A stretch of 64,000 nt of DNA from Macrosoma leucophasiata (GCA_036365455.1 JAWQUS010000003.1:5786001-5850000), one strand, 5' to 3'. Counted from the first letter of the stretch, positions 1 through 11,030 are shown. Numbers and translations are program-made. Notes: generated by a model not told the origin, from the sequence alone.

Positions 1-465
1 GAAAAATTATAAAAAGTCTATGGTATTTATGATCACATGAGAAACTCATTTATTGTACGGACACCTTCGTGAGCGAGTCTGATTCATACTTGGCTGATTT
101 TCTTTAAAACTTTAATCAAAAGATTAACAGCGCAATAAATACTTCTGGTATTTATGTGATAAATGGTATTCCTTCTATCTCACTCACTTTAGAAAGCAAC
201 TCGTGATTCTCTGTGATTTATTTGTCAAGGTCTACATTTTTCATCACCGATAACGTCAGTAGTTCCAATTCGGACGCATATTGATCGAGCTATGTTTTTA
301 AACACGCCAAAATGAAAGGTATTCCTTTTCTTTAGTTTTCATCAGTTGACCGATTTAGTTTTCATCATAAGTGTAACTGTTTAATAAAAAACTTCTGGTG
401 CATAATAGAAAAAATGACGATTTTCTACCGAAATAAAATTATTTAGTTGCAGGAAAACTAGCTTA
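1..465. other. AT-rich stretch without recognised feature
   Basis: I see no repeat end, tRNA-like box or sustained open frame here. It is probably intronic or intergenic background. Confidence 0.5.
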
Positions 466-538
466 ACTTCGGTAGCTTAGAATTAAAGTGGCTGGACTGG
501 TTATCCTTGGATCGCAGGTTCAATTCCTCCCCAAATCC
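466..538 (+). repeat. degenerate tRNA-like element (family T)
   Basis: A tRNA-like segment begins ACTTCGGTAGCTTAG and carries a B-box-like GGTTCAATTCC at 517-527. It is followed by an AAAATTTTC tail as in the better copies at 32719, 33900 and 50253. The 3' acceptor half (CCCCAAATCC) no longer pairs with the 5' half (ACTTCGG), so this is a decayed retroposed copy, not a working tRNA gene. Confidence 0.6.
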
Positions 539-750
539 AAAATTTTCTTGTAACTTTTTAATTCTGTTTACTCAAGCGCGTCTATTAAGATATGGGGCCT
601 ACCTCGCACCTAGTTGAGTGTCTACCAAAATCTGAGCTGAATAGTGCTAGTTTTAAAATTAATTATAAAATGTTTTGAAGATAGTATTAAATTGTTTTTT
701 GGTTCCTTAGGTACCATAAATCACAGGGCCTGATAATTAAAACGTAAATA

Positions 751-1170
751 ATAATAATAATAATAATAATGGCAACCCATTATACGTCCCACTGCTGGGC
801 ACGAGTCTCTCCCCTTTTTTTGGGGGGAGGCCTGGAGCTTACTCCACCACGCTGCTCCAATGCGGATTGGTGGAGGTGGGTGGGTTAGTGGCCAACCCGC
901 TGTCGGATGTTTTCAAACCGCCCATAAGGCCTCCGACAAGGTTTAACAACGCAAACTTTTGAAGCACGGAAACGCGCTTCGGAGGGCACGTTAAGCCGTC
1001 GGTCCCGGTTGCTATCGATAGATAGCAGTCGTTAAACCTTGTCGGAGGCCTTATGCAGCATTTAATTTGCCACTAGCGGTCACCCATCACACTACCCGAC
1101 CGCGCCCGTAGTGCTTAACCGAGCAGATCGCTTACGATCTACACCAGCCGCTGGGCCATGCGCGCTTCGC
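751..1170 (-). mobile_element. 5S-rRNA-derived SINE, copy 1, with target-site duplication
   Basis: Read on the minus strand, the element starts near GAAGCGCGCATGGCCCAGCGG. It continues through a segment very close to the 5S rRNA internal promoter (GTTAAGCACTACGGGCGCGG, then GATGGGTGACCGC), and ends in a conserved tail (CCCAGCAGTGGGACG) plus an (ATT)n run. The 12-bp direct repeat AAAACGTAAATA at 739-750 and 1171-1182 is a clear target-site duplication, showing retroposition. The middle of this copy is odd: the block AAGGCCTCCGACAAGG occurs twice in opposite orientation (about 925-945 and 1032-1053), so part of the element is inverted or duplicated. Established: 5S-derived SINEs use 5S boxes as a pol III promoter. 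Inferred: the tail is borrowed from a partner RTE-type LINE. Confidence 0.85.
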
Positions 1171-1182
1171 AAAACGTAAATA

Positions 1183-1875
1183 CTATACACCAAAGCTATT
1201 TCGCTTCAAATTTATCTTTTCAAAATATATCTTTTGTAGGCATACGCTATATATTTCACCTTTTTAACAAAGAGGATGAAAATTAATGGCAACGTTTCAT
1301 TCCTCCTGTTAACTACCTACATCTGATTTGTATTCGCGCATCACGCGATAAAGGTTAATCCTCACATTAAGAAAGGCCAGACAATTTATAAAGAGCTTTC
1401 AGAAGCGAGACAGGATCTACCTACGCCAATTGTAGGGGAACATTATGTAAAATAATTTGTAAGTAATTATAATAACGGGTGTATAGATTCTACGTGAAAC
1501 ACGTTCATCCAAATATATTGTTTTTATCAGTTAGATCATTATTCGCCTTAAATGTTCAACATTTCAAAACTTTAGCATCACCAAAAACCAACATGAAATG
1601 CATTTTACAAAAATATCGTTCGCCTCACGGGAAGGGAGTAACATTTTTCAACTTCAGTTTTATTGTTTGCGAAAATATTGTGTGAAAACACCACAGAGAT
1701 AACCAGTTTACCGGTTTCTTGGATAACACATTTTCAAAAGGAAAACGTACTTACTATAAATTTTTCCCCAATATATGAGTACAACATTTTATTGGTGGCT
1801 GAAAATGGAGATAATCAAGAACGTGAGTCCCTTGTCCCTACTAATGATTAATTTTCACATAATATCACGAAAACA
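1183..1875. other. no recognised feature
   Basis: Open frames here are short, lack good starts and show no family motif. I regard the stretch as non-coding. Confidence 0.5.
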
Positions 1876-2110
1876 GAGGTAAATACGTGTCATGTATTCA
1901 AGCATATACCTATGTAATCCACCCACGATTCCCCAGTGAAGTTTTGTCCCATGTCACTTGTGAAGAGGTGGCGAGATGATTAACATCTACGCGCATATTA
2001 CCCTAACCTAACCTGTAATGGCACTAGGAAACTTGTGATAGATAAGTGGAAGATCTCAATAACACTGACATACTGTTCGGGAATCGGAAGCAGGGCACAA
2101 GCGTACCAGT
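1876..2110 (-). repeat. family B SINE-like repeat, diverged
   Basis: The order of blocks matches better copies at 37982-38180 and 11880-12060: a GGTAAATAC...ATTCAAGCATA block, CACCCACGATTC, TTTTGTCCCATGT, GGTGGCGAG, then an ACATCTACGCGCATATTACC block. A trace of the tRNA-like head (GGGAATCGGAAGCAGGGC) lies at the right end. Confidence 0.6.
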
Positions 2111-3100
2111 CCTGCTACCATTAAAATACTGAAACAGTTTTAAATTGTGATGAATCTAGGTAACGACCTTAACGACCTTTTCATTTCCGTAATTACTTTC
2201 AATAATCCTCAGGAGTTTTAAACTTGCTCTGAATGACTTAGATTTTTTTTGTAAAATATCTACGATGAATGAAATACGGATTTCATGTCTCCTGTGTCAA
2301 TTATTATCTTATTCCTTTTGCATGTAAAATAAAAGCTGTCCCGAAATAAGTGTATTTATCAAATATTCTGCGGCGTCCTCGAGTATTTCAAAATTCATTT
2401 TCGCCCCTCCTCCGAGCATTCGACCCAGTCAATGTCAAATTAAAAAAAAAGGTATTTGATTTAGAACGAATCTCTGGAAACGGATCCTCGATTATCATAA
2501 AGGTTCATAACTACGTAAAAGTATTGAGTTTTAAATATGTATGCGCACATATTTTACACATTTCAATAATGAACCTGTATTTAATCAGTTCGCTTAACTT
2601 TTATCCGCACAACAGCATTTTATGAATGCGTCAGCGGCTCGTTAAAGGTTCTTTCGAGCGGTCAAGCCGAAAATAGCTTAAAATTCCTGACGTCTAGTTT
2701 CACTCACCCGTAATTGAAATGGTCGTCCAGGCTGGGTTAAAGTGAAAAATAAGCGTTGAGCGTCTGAAAATTGCCCCCGGACCCAGCTCTTGCATCCCCT
2801 CTACTTTTTAATTGGATTTACAGGCCACGGATAGCTGATGCTTTCGCGTTTTCGACCCATCGGGGCTTTGTCATGTAAAATAATATAAAAAGTTGAAGCT
2901 GTGAACGTTTTGAACGGGCATTGTAATATTTTCGCGAGTAACATTAAAGAGCGGACAAAATTATGCAATCTCTTCATGAAATTAATGCGAGTTGTTTTGG
3001 TATGAAATGTCTTTGTTGAGAAAAGAGAAAATGTTTTGAGGATTCAATATGATGACTGTTTTTTATTTTTACGTTACGTTAGTCAGTGGTCGCTTTACCG
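2111..3100. other. no recognised gene; slightly GC-richer patch 2640-2880
   Basis: A 91-codon plus-strand frame (2350-2625) has no recognisable motif and starts without an ATG. The patch around 2700-2880 is less AT-rich than its surroundings and is not repeated elsewhere in the window. Confidence 0.4.
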
Positions 3101-3104
3101 ATTC

Positions 3105-3310
3105 TTGATACTTATGTCAAAAGATTGAAGACAGACAAGCAGACGTGCCACATAAGGGAAAGTGATCACCGTTACCTATGAACATTTGTAATATCAGGGG
3201 AGATACCAACGCCTGCAGGACTCTTTTGATGCGAGTTTTTAAGAACCTCAAATTGTAGCGCTGAGGGAAATTCTCAGAGGGAAGTTCGATCGGATCTGAT
3301 GCGCAATAGA
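3105..3310 (-). pseudogene. LINE (Jockey/CR1-like) 3' fragment
   Basis: The stretch AGTGATCACCGTTACCTATG, then AACATTTGTAATATCAGGGG and AGGGAAGTTCGATCGGATC, parallels the C-terminal coding end of the better-preserved element at 39310-39812. Only about 200 bp remain, and it is heavily diverged. Confidence 0.6.
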
Positions 3311-3479
3311 CAGTTTTTTCAAAGGTTTATTCAGTGCACATTTTACGATTTTGAATCAACTGAGAAATTGAGACACAACACGCCTTCCAGTTGTAGATAA
3401 GTTACATTATGATCGACGTTATCGGTTGTATAATATATCATCAATATATTATATTGGTGATAAGTTTATATACTGCAAT

Positions 3480-3718
3480 ATAAATTACATTTTGAGTAAT
3501 GATAACAAACAGAAATGCAGTTTACGTTGATAGAAGTTATAATACAGAAGCCTAATGATAGACAACAGCGAAGGCCAAAATGCAAATACGTTTCCACCTC
3601 TGAGGCTTTTTTATGAATATTAAAATACAAAATAAAGCTTAAAATAAAAAAGTACTGGTAAAGCAAACAAATGAGGTTTGTAAGGCTTAAGTTAATGTGC
3701 CTCTGTGATAGTAATAAC
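3480..3718 (-). repeat. family A repeat, strongly diverged
   Basis: ATGCAGTTTACGTTGATAG, AGGCCAAAATGCAAATACG and CACCTCTGAGGC match family A in order. The copy is interrupted after CTGAGGC by about 90 bp before GTGCCTCTGTGATAG resumes the family sequence. Confidence 0.55.
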
Positions 3719-3737
3719 ATGTATGTATGTATGTATC
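3719..3737. repeat. (GTAT)n microsatellite
   Basis: Four to five GTAT/ATGT units lie directly at the junction with the LINE C 3' end that follows. The same junction motif recurs near 4970-5010 and 30483. Confidence 0.8.
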
Positions 3738-3830
3738 TTCACGCCAGGTCCCTAACGGGGTAGGCAGAGAGTGTAGAGCGCCAGACATCCCGGTTCTGAC
3801 AAACCTCTCGTGCCTCGATATAACATATAT
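3738..3830 (-). pseudogene. LINE C 3' terminus fragment
   Basis: Read on the minus strand, this is the last coding block of the LINE whose best copy ends at 30480: codons for CQNRDVW-S-LSAYPV-DLA and a stop. Only about 90 bp survive, ending in the GTATGTATG microsatellite. Confidence 0.75.
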
Positions 3831-4022
3831 AGTTGTATTTTACTATCATCACGAAAAGGTCTTTACATCGTTGCATTTCTGGTCTTGAAGTTAAAGATTT
3901 CCTCTGAGCGTTGGTTCATAGTAGTAATAATGGGACCACATAAAGTGAATAGAAAATGGACGTACATTTTCTTTCATCTTCATTGGCTGGAAAGATTTTG
4001 GGAGTGTAAATTTATGTTTAAT

Positions 4023-4164
4023 TGGGTAAATGTATGTTCTAACATATTCGGTAAGAAACCGAATATGTTAGAACATAAATGTTATGTTATGTATGTTAGA
4101 ACGTAAATGTATGTTCTAACATATTCGGTAAGAAACCGAATATGTTAGAACATACATTTACCCA
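4023..4164. repeat. nested perfect hairpins
   Basis: Two hairpins share the same sequence. 4033-4051 pairs perfectly with 4059-4077 (19-bp arms, loop TAAGAAA), and 4103-4128 pairs perfectly with 4136-4161 (26-bp arms, same loop). The whole block is also framed by TGGGTAAATG at the left and CATTTACCCA at the right. The origin is unknown; it could be a MITE with an internal duplication or a foldback. Confidence 0.9.
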
Positions 4165-5460
4165 AACATCTTACAAGCGTTTTGAGCGAACAGCGGATAT
4201 TTTCTGCGAGGTGAAGCGAGCCACGAATAAATGTAGCTTTGTTTCCGCTTCTTACCATTATTTTGCAGTTATTTTGTTTAGCTTTCTGTAAACAACATGA
4301 CACAGTTACTAATACCGCAAGAGTTTTTCAGTGAAAAAGTTCTAGTCGACAGTTACTTTCGTAAGTAATTAAAGAATCTTGTTTGATCGGCCCTTAAAGT
4401 GCCATACAACATAACAAACCTCTCCTCTACAGGACCTCTAAAGGAAAAAAAATCATCATTGACATATGTTACAACATTGATTCAGAAATTAACCTCACAA
4501 ATAAACAAACAACACATATCATGTTTATATTATTAGTCCGGATTACAATGCCGGTGTTTATTGACTTGAACATCGTTCGCGGATTATTCAGTAATGTGTT
4601 TCCATGCTTGATTATATCGTACATCGCTTTCCTCGTAACTTCACTGGCCCGAAAGATCTGGCGAGGGTTTCCTTACCAAGTATGTTGAAAATAAATTTTG
4701 CTGAGCGGACAGCGGATATTTTCCGTTGTGGTGTAGCGAGCTATGTATAAACGTTAGGCTTAGCTTGTTTTCTTTGGTAAATATTTTGTCTAGTTTTCTG
4801 TTAGCATTATTCGGAAGGTATTTTTTATTCTTTCTACCCTGAAGGAGAATTGGTATACAATGGTAAGTTTAAGAGTTGGTGTGTAGCGATGCTTAGTAAT
4901 TCGAGGATTCTAAAATATTCAAACCCATGACGAGTTGTTTTAAAACAGTGACTATGATATAGTCGTGAAGATACATACATACATATTATGATATATGTAT
5001 GTGTATGTGACAAGCTCTCTTTTTTTAATTAAATTATAGCCGATTACCAGTAAACATTAATAATATCATGTTTGCAATTTGTTCTTTATATTGACATGAC
5101 TTCTAAGATTCACTTTTCAAATAAACCAGGACCGGGATATCTGGCGCTCTACACTCTCTACCTACACTGTTAGGGACCTGGCGTGAAGACATACTTTTGA
5201 AATAAACGATAATATACATGTTTATATTATTAGTACCTACATAAGTATTGATTTGAACATTGTTCGCAGATATTCACTAACGTGTTTTCCTCACAACTTC
5301 ACTGGCCCATAAGATCTGAGGAGAGTTTTCTTACCAAACACATTAGAAATAAATTTTGCCAAGCGAACAACGGATATTTTCTTTTGCGGTGAAGCGAGCT
5401 ATAGTGAACTGTTAGATTGGCTTGTTATATCTTGTTTAGTTTACTGTAAACATTGTCTGA
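4165..5460. repeat. three diverged direct repeats of about 500-650 bp
   Basis: The block GCGAACAGCGGATATTTTC with GTGAAGCGAGC and TTTAGCTTTCTGTAAAC appears at about 4180, 4697 and 5350. A second block (CATGTTTATATTATTAGT, CTTCACTGGCCC, TTACCAA) precedes the last two at 4518-4700 and 5218-5355. The copies are well diverged. A LINE C fragment (5128-5190) sits in the array. Confidence 0.7.
5128..5190 (+). pseudogene. LINE C 3' terminus fragment
   Basis: ACCGGGATATCTGGCGCTC to GGGACCTGGCGTGAAGA repeats the last codons and stop of LINE C (best copy 29992-30482). Confidence 0.75.
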
Positions 5461-5869
5461 GCTTTTTAAGGCCTAATCTTTTTGTCAATAACTGTAAGAG
5501 AGTTAGTGTAATGATACCAGAATAATTTTTAAGCAACTGATAGAGCGATAGGCTTATATTTATGTGCTAATTCAGGAATGTATTTACTGCAAAGTGGCTA
5601 TCAAAATGATGTCAACCGAGATACATAACACACCTTCAGGTGGAGGATGACAATTTTAATAAGAAAATACAGACTATAAGTTATTTTATACTTCGATCTT
5701 TAAATATTAGTAATAAACAAAAAGCTTTTTCTTTCTGTTAAAATACATTTTCTAGTGTTGAATTATATCAGCTTAAACCGATAATTAGTAATATAATATA
5801 CTACTCGTAGTTTAGTACTTCTTTATGTATAGTTAAATATAGTACTTGTAAACCTGCCTGACTAAATTT
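5461..5869. other. no recognised feature
   Basis: AT-rich. I see no repeat boundary or coding motif. Confidence 0.5.
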
Positions 5870-6690
5870 ATACTGACAACGCTCGAATATATTGTAATCC
5901 TTGCTGATCGATAATGGAGCTGGTGTAAAAATTAGGTGGTGCCACGATTTCAGTTAAAAAAATCAAACAAGAAGTTATATCCGAGTAAGTAACATACCTA
6001 CTTTTAATGGAAAGTTATGTTATGTTTTATTTTCTCTAAAATTATATTGCAATTTGATAAAACATCTATTGTCTACCGTGAACCTCTTGCATAGTAAGTA
6101 TCTGTCGACAGCCAGACTAATGTCGTGTCGACAACGGTCGAATCTATAGTAATCCTTGGTGAAGACAGCTATCGAGCTCGGGTTAAGCTGAGCAACAATT
6201 TTATAATGAATGTTATGTTAATTTTTATACATAAGTTGACATTATGTTTCAAAAAGGTTTTTTTAGCACAACTACGAGCGTCGATGCTTAGTAAGTGCTC
6301 GTATAATTAACAAGAGGGGTGTCGAAAATAAGACTAATATTGTGCCGACAACGGTCGGGTGTGTTGTAATCCTTGCTGACGATAGTAATCGAGGTTGTGT
6401 TAAGCTGACAACAATTTCGGTACGTATTTAGCGTGTAGTGCTTGGTTATGTCTCGCTTAACACAACTAAGCACATTCGGGTTTAGCTGGCAACAATTTTG
6501 ACGAAGCGTTTGTATGGAATTTTGGCGGAGTGTCCGCGGTGTGCTAATGCTGTGCCGACAACGGTCGAATGTGTAGTAATCCTTGCTGACGACAGCTACC
6601 GAGCTTGGGTTAAGCTAACAAAAATTTTGGGCGTAGAAATATTAATAGATATGTTCTTTAGTCTGCCGTATGTACATATTGTATAAAAGT
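5870..6690 (+). repeat. tandem array, about four units of 210-250 bp
   Basis: Units are recognised by GACAACGGTCGAA, GTAATCCTTGCTGA and TTAAGCTGACAACAATTT at about 5877, 6126, 6347 and 6556. Three of the four keep one plus-strand reading frame through the core, giving TTVE-IVILGEDSYRARVKL, TTVGCVVILADDSNRGCVKL and TTVECVVILADDSYRAWVKL. This may be coding constraint or simply recent common origin. I do not recognise the peptide. Confidence 0.7.
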
Positions 6691-6814
6691 AAATAACTAA
6701 ATATTTTTTTTAAAAGTTGAAACTGTAAAACTGCTTGAAACTGTAAACACTATTTGTTAATACGAGTACTGAGTTTTAAGCATTAGCGTAGTCTTAAACA
6801 AGCATATCAACCCG

Positions 6815-7660
6815 GCCGCGAAATGCGTGAATTGACGTAGGTATGTCGGTGGAAGTGTTTGCATGATATCTATCACTATTCACACGCGCGCTTAATATTT
6901 ATTGAATTACTAGTTCTATTAAGTTTATTGTATTCACAGTGTTTTGTTATATGTGATGAAAGAAGAAAAATATTACTGTAAATATCGTAGGTACGTAAGT
7001 ACCGCAGCATATCGTATACATCTTCGTCAAATGTCAATGCAGATGCGTTGGTGTATCTGCGCTGCGGCACGATCCCCTAATTTCATGGCTTGAACTTCAG
7101 CCTACGAAAGCAATATCGTCCGAATATCACCATTGCTTTTGTCGGCGCTACGAAATGACATAATAAACTTAGTTGAGACGACCAACTAATGAAATTTAGC
7201 AAAGAGATCAAATTAGGAGGTCATACAGATTCTAAAACCAAAGCAATCAAAGATGTTCCGCATGCGCACTGACAAATAAAAACGGACTTGCACTTTATTA
7301 GCATGGACGCGAAAAAATAAAAACTACCCCTTATTGAACAGCTTTTAGATTAGGAACGTAATTTATCTATTAGAGATCACGTTACAAGAAATAACTGAAG
7401 CTTACGTATTCCAATATGTAGTGATGGTCACTACTAATATTCTATTTAACAATAAACGTTTTTACAACCATATAATACTAATCCAAAATAATAGCTTCGT
7501 ATGCATGTCCACTAAGATAATAATTTTATTAATTTTCTCGACTCCGTCGTCAAGTGCGTGATATAGCGCATGTCGGTGTTTGCGTGATGTCTCATCACTA
7601 CTCACACGTGGCCGCAATATTTATTTTATCGCAATTTCGGTTCAATTTATTGTATTCACA
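6815..7660. repeat. local direct duplication (6815-6960 and 7545-7660)
   Basis: Both copies carry AAGTGCGTG/AAATGCGTG, a GTCGGTG...TGTTTGC block, TCACTA-TCACACG, AATATTTATT and a shared TTTATTGTATTCACA. About 600 bp of unassigned AT-rich DNA separates them. There is no transposon end, so a segmental duplication is likely. Confidence 0.55.
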
Positions 7661-7731
7661 AAGTCTTTTAAAAGTAGAAAAAATATAAGTCGCTGTATAA
7701 CCGATGGTAAGTAAATAGAGCCTAAAGGCAT

Positions 7732-8009
7732 CTTTTTTCTGTTATGGAAGGGGCAAACAAGCATGCAGTTCACATTGATGTTAAGTGATGACTGCAGCCT
7801 ATAGACACCCACACAAAGACCAAGGTCAAAATGCAGATGAGTTACCACTCCTGAGGCCCAAGGTGTTATGCCTCTGTGCCGGAAATTACAAGGCTATATA
7901 TTTACCACCTGACCTGAACACGATAGCGCTGAACACTACCATTTAGCGGTAAGTAGGTAATGTGGTGGTGCCTACGCCCGCGAGTTCCGTCACTAGAGCG
8001 CTACCACCA
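7732..8009 (-). repeat. family A repeat, near full length
   Basis: On the minus strand it runs from GGTGGTAGCGCTCTAGTGAC through ATTTCCGGCACAGAGGCAT and CATCACTTAACATCAATGTG to an A-rich tail. This roughly 280-bp structure, with a conserved 5' block and a 3' poly-A, is repeated about twenty times in the window and looks like a SINE or the 3' end of a LINE. Confidence 0.8.
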
Positions 8010-8574
8010 TCTTTGTGATATGTCAACATGCGTTGCTAAATCAGCTTTGATATAAGGTATCGTATGACTGCTTGAATTTCAAATAGCATGGGAAAACAAT
8101 AGCGATAGTTGATTCGCACGGTTGCTTTCCCCTATGAAAGTACTCGTAATAACGTACCACCTACGGTACGAAATGACAAGAAATTCATAATTAGCTAAGA
8201 CCAAGGCGAACAAGTCCGTAGACTTGATGCTGAATCCAAAAGCATTTTTTATTCGAGTACTTGTAATAATTACGAAATCGTACTGTATTCGTTTGAAAGA
8301 AGATAGCAATTAATAACCACAGCTTATTTACCAACTTCTAGATTTGGTTGAATGCAGCAAAGGACCAGGTTCAAGAAAGTAGTCCGAGCTATAGGTATCG
8401 AGCTGATCCAGTGGCACTCTAACTAAAGCTTATACATATTTATGTTATAATGATCAAGAGTAGTTCAGACCGATACACCTGAGTGGCAATGCCTTTATAA
8501 GTCGGTTGTTTTTATGAAATTCGAATACGGGAAGAGTTGAAATTATTAAAATGTACACTACCTACTCAACAATT
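8010..8574. other. no recognised feature
   Basis: No repeat family or coding motif was seen. Confidence 0.5.
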
Positions 8575-8786
8575 AATATTGCACATCGAGTCTACGAAAG
8601 AGACGATCGGCTCGTAGAGCGTTATCTCTGCTGCGCACTGCCTACGTAAGCACTGACAGTCCAGTATTGGTCAAAACTTGATCAAAATGGTCGACAAACG
8701 TCAAATAGGTACGGTACGAAAGAGATAACGCTCTACAGACCTGAAATAAGCCGAAGTCTCCTTCCTAAGCTCGATGTGCAATATTT
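8575..8786. mobile_element. MITE with inverted ends AATATTGCACATCGAG
   Basis: The left end AATATTGCACATCGAG and the right end CTCGATGTGCAATATT are exact inverse copies. Complementary subterminal blocks (GTAGAGCGTTATCTCT and AGAGATAACGCTCTAC) lie further in. At 212 bp without coding capacity this fits a non-autonomous DNA transposon. The target duplication was not resolved. Confidence 0.8.
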
Positions 8787-10156
8787 TTTGTCGAGCACTG
8801 TAAGTATGCTCATGAATAATAATTGAACAAAAACGTTTGTAACTTTAAAATAACTGTAGTTTAGTATGTGTGTTTATTTTCAATCCATAGTAAGCATATT
8901 TCTCTAGACTCTCTAACGAAATTTTTATGTCCATAACTTTACTAACAAACCAACACACACTAAGTTAACATGCCAGTGTATTAATCCCTAACGCTATAAT
9001 GTACCATCGACTATATTTTACTCGTCCAGTGCAGTTGAGACTCTTCTTAGCAGCTAATGTGGTGAGAAAAGTAAAACACCTACAAGTATTATGTTCTCTT
9101 TGAAACATAAAGCCAACATTTTGTCTTTGCACAAAGCGTTTTATCTTGTAAACCTTACAGCAATAGTTCCAGAGGGTGCGGTAAACCCTACTTCGAGGAA
9201 AATATGAGACAATTTAAAATGCGACTTGTTATCGAAGCAACTTCTAGCAAAACTTGCATATCGAACTTTTCCTTTATTCCGATAATACAAAGGGAAAAGG
9301 AGATAAAAACGGAAAAGATGTGATAAGAAATGTTCTTGTTCATATGATTCGATTTATTTTCCTCATAACGCACATAATTCAATAGTTTACGATTGATAGA
9401 TATAAATGATGGGTGTGTAAGTGATAAGTCTATCGTTGATAAGATCGGACTGGAAATGTATCGAAGAATATAAAGAGAGGTCTGAGAACGTATTGCTTTA
9501 GAAATGGGAAATGTCATTGCCGTTTAGGGTTGTTACACATGACGCGTGATTGCGTTTGTTGCGTGAATGTGGTTGTTATGTATCAATTGTGAATGGAATC
9601 TGAAAATATATTACCTTCAAGAATTCGGAATTTTAGAAGTCATGAGGTGGACAAGGGTCTCCTTTTTGTCGGTGTCATGACCATAGAAATTCCGAAACAG
9701 AAACGTTTACAATATTTTTTTTGTAGAAGCAGGTTTTCACAGTATTGCGGCCATTTAGTACATATTGATGGATTTTCAGTGGTTTATCGAGTCTTTCATT
9801 AGAGGTATCCACAGTCTACTGATCGAGCACCTACGTTGTTTTCGTTGATAGTTTAAATAAATGAATGAGTGCATTAACACTCTCGAAGATTTTGTGATGT
9901 AGGTATTGTTTGAATAGCTGTGCAAAATATAATAGAGGCGTATATTATTTTGAGGTCAATTGCAGCTCTTATTATTGTATTATTAACTTTGGTTTCTATC
10001 TGATTATGATTTATAATGTGTAAGAGGGGAGAGGGAAAAAATGTGCGCCCCTAATATATGAGATAATTTAATGTTAGTGATTATATAAATTATTAATAAT
10101 TTCATAGTTTTGAATTCAATATTGAAGACATTCGTTCTCAATTAGTGACTCTAAGA
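8787..10156. other. no recognised gene
   Basis: A 109-codon minus-strand frame (9188-9517) and a 69-codon plus-strand frame (9593-9802) show no motif, have weak starts and AT-driven composition. I do not call them genes. Confidence 0.5.
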
Positions 10157-10159
10157 AGT

Positions 10160-10353
10160 TTTTTTTAATATAGGTACGCTTACTTTCACAGCCCTACAAT
10201 AGGGGTCACAAAATAATTGAAATAGTAAGTAGTATACACAATGACCCAGACTCAAAATATATACCGGTAGGCAAAATATGTTTGTCCCGGTACGGGGATC
10301 GAACCCGCGACCCTTTGATCATGCGGTTTTTCCGCTGGACCAACTGGTCAATC
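10160..10353 (-). mobile_element. tRNA-headed SINE (family H), copy 1
   Basis: The minus strand opens with a tRNA-like head (ACCAGTTGGTCCAGCGG as A box, GGGTTCGATCCCCG as B box, closing TACCGGGAC). A body with GTCTGGGTCATTGTGTA and TAGGGCTGTGAAAGT follows. The second copy at 54203-54395 has the same order. This is the classic architecture of a pol III tRNA-derived SINE. Confidence 0.85.
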
Positions 10354-10974
10354 ACATAGCTATTAACGATATGATATACCTATTAACTAGGTAGATACTA
10401 GGTATTTTGGTGCTAAGTGTACTAAGTAGTTGAAATTGCTTCAATAAAACTATACCTAATGGCTGAAGCCTCCTTGGTTAGGAGGTTCCGCATTTCCATA
10501 ACATAATAATGCTTCTGATGTGTGTAGGTCTGTGTTTACAGATGCATAAATTTAATACAAATATTATACTATTTATAGTAAGCGGACTTTTAAATTACTG
10601 AATCCTGGCGCGAGTAGACCACTAAGAAACACCGCCGACCTTTCACACTAACCGCACCTGAACGTCACAATTTGTGTGTTTAAACCTTTACAGTGCTTGC
10701 GATTGTACGAGTCGAATAAATGGAGTTTATTTCGGTCTGCCCTTGGTGCCGACACTTTCCATTTTGAATGTGGGCTAGATGCGCGTGACAGTCTGGATTG
10801 CTGGTTAGCATAGAAATTTGGGTAAACCACATATCGCTTTATCTGTGAAATGTTTAGGCTTATAACAATGTGCTGTTGGGTAGGATAAACCGGTGACAAT
10901 TAAACAATTTTACTCTGAAATTGTGTTTTTTATTCATTTTCATACAGTTAAACTTACTTAACATTAAGGTGTAA
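10354..10974. other. no recognised feature
   Basis: No repeat family is seen until the family A fragment at 10975. An 83-codon minus-strand frame (10648-10899) shows nothing recognisable. Confidence 0.45.
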
Positions 10975-11030
10975 GGTGAGGCCTAAGGTGTTATGCCTAT
11001 GTGCCGGGAATTACAGGGCCGTCTATATAC
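10975..11030 (-). repeat. family A fragment
   Basis: TGAGGCCTAAGGTGTTATGC and GCCGGGAATTACAGGGCCGT are the central blocks of family A on the minus strand. Both ends are missing. Confidence 0.7.

Noticed and set aside
5870..6690. CRISPR array
   Set aside because: Repeats are 210-250 bp, diverged and without short spacers; the window is clearly animal nuclear DNA.
9188..9517. 109-codon minus-strand ORF as a gene
   Set aside because: It starts on a non-ATG codon, has no motif, splice support or repeat match, and its composition follows AT background.
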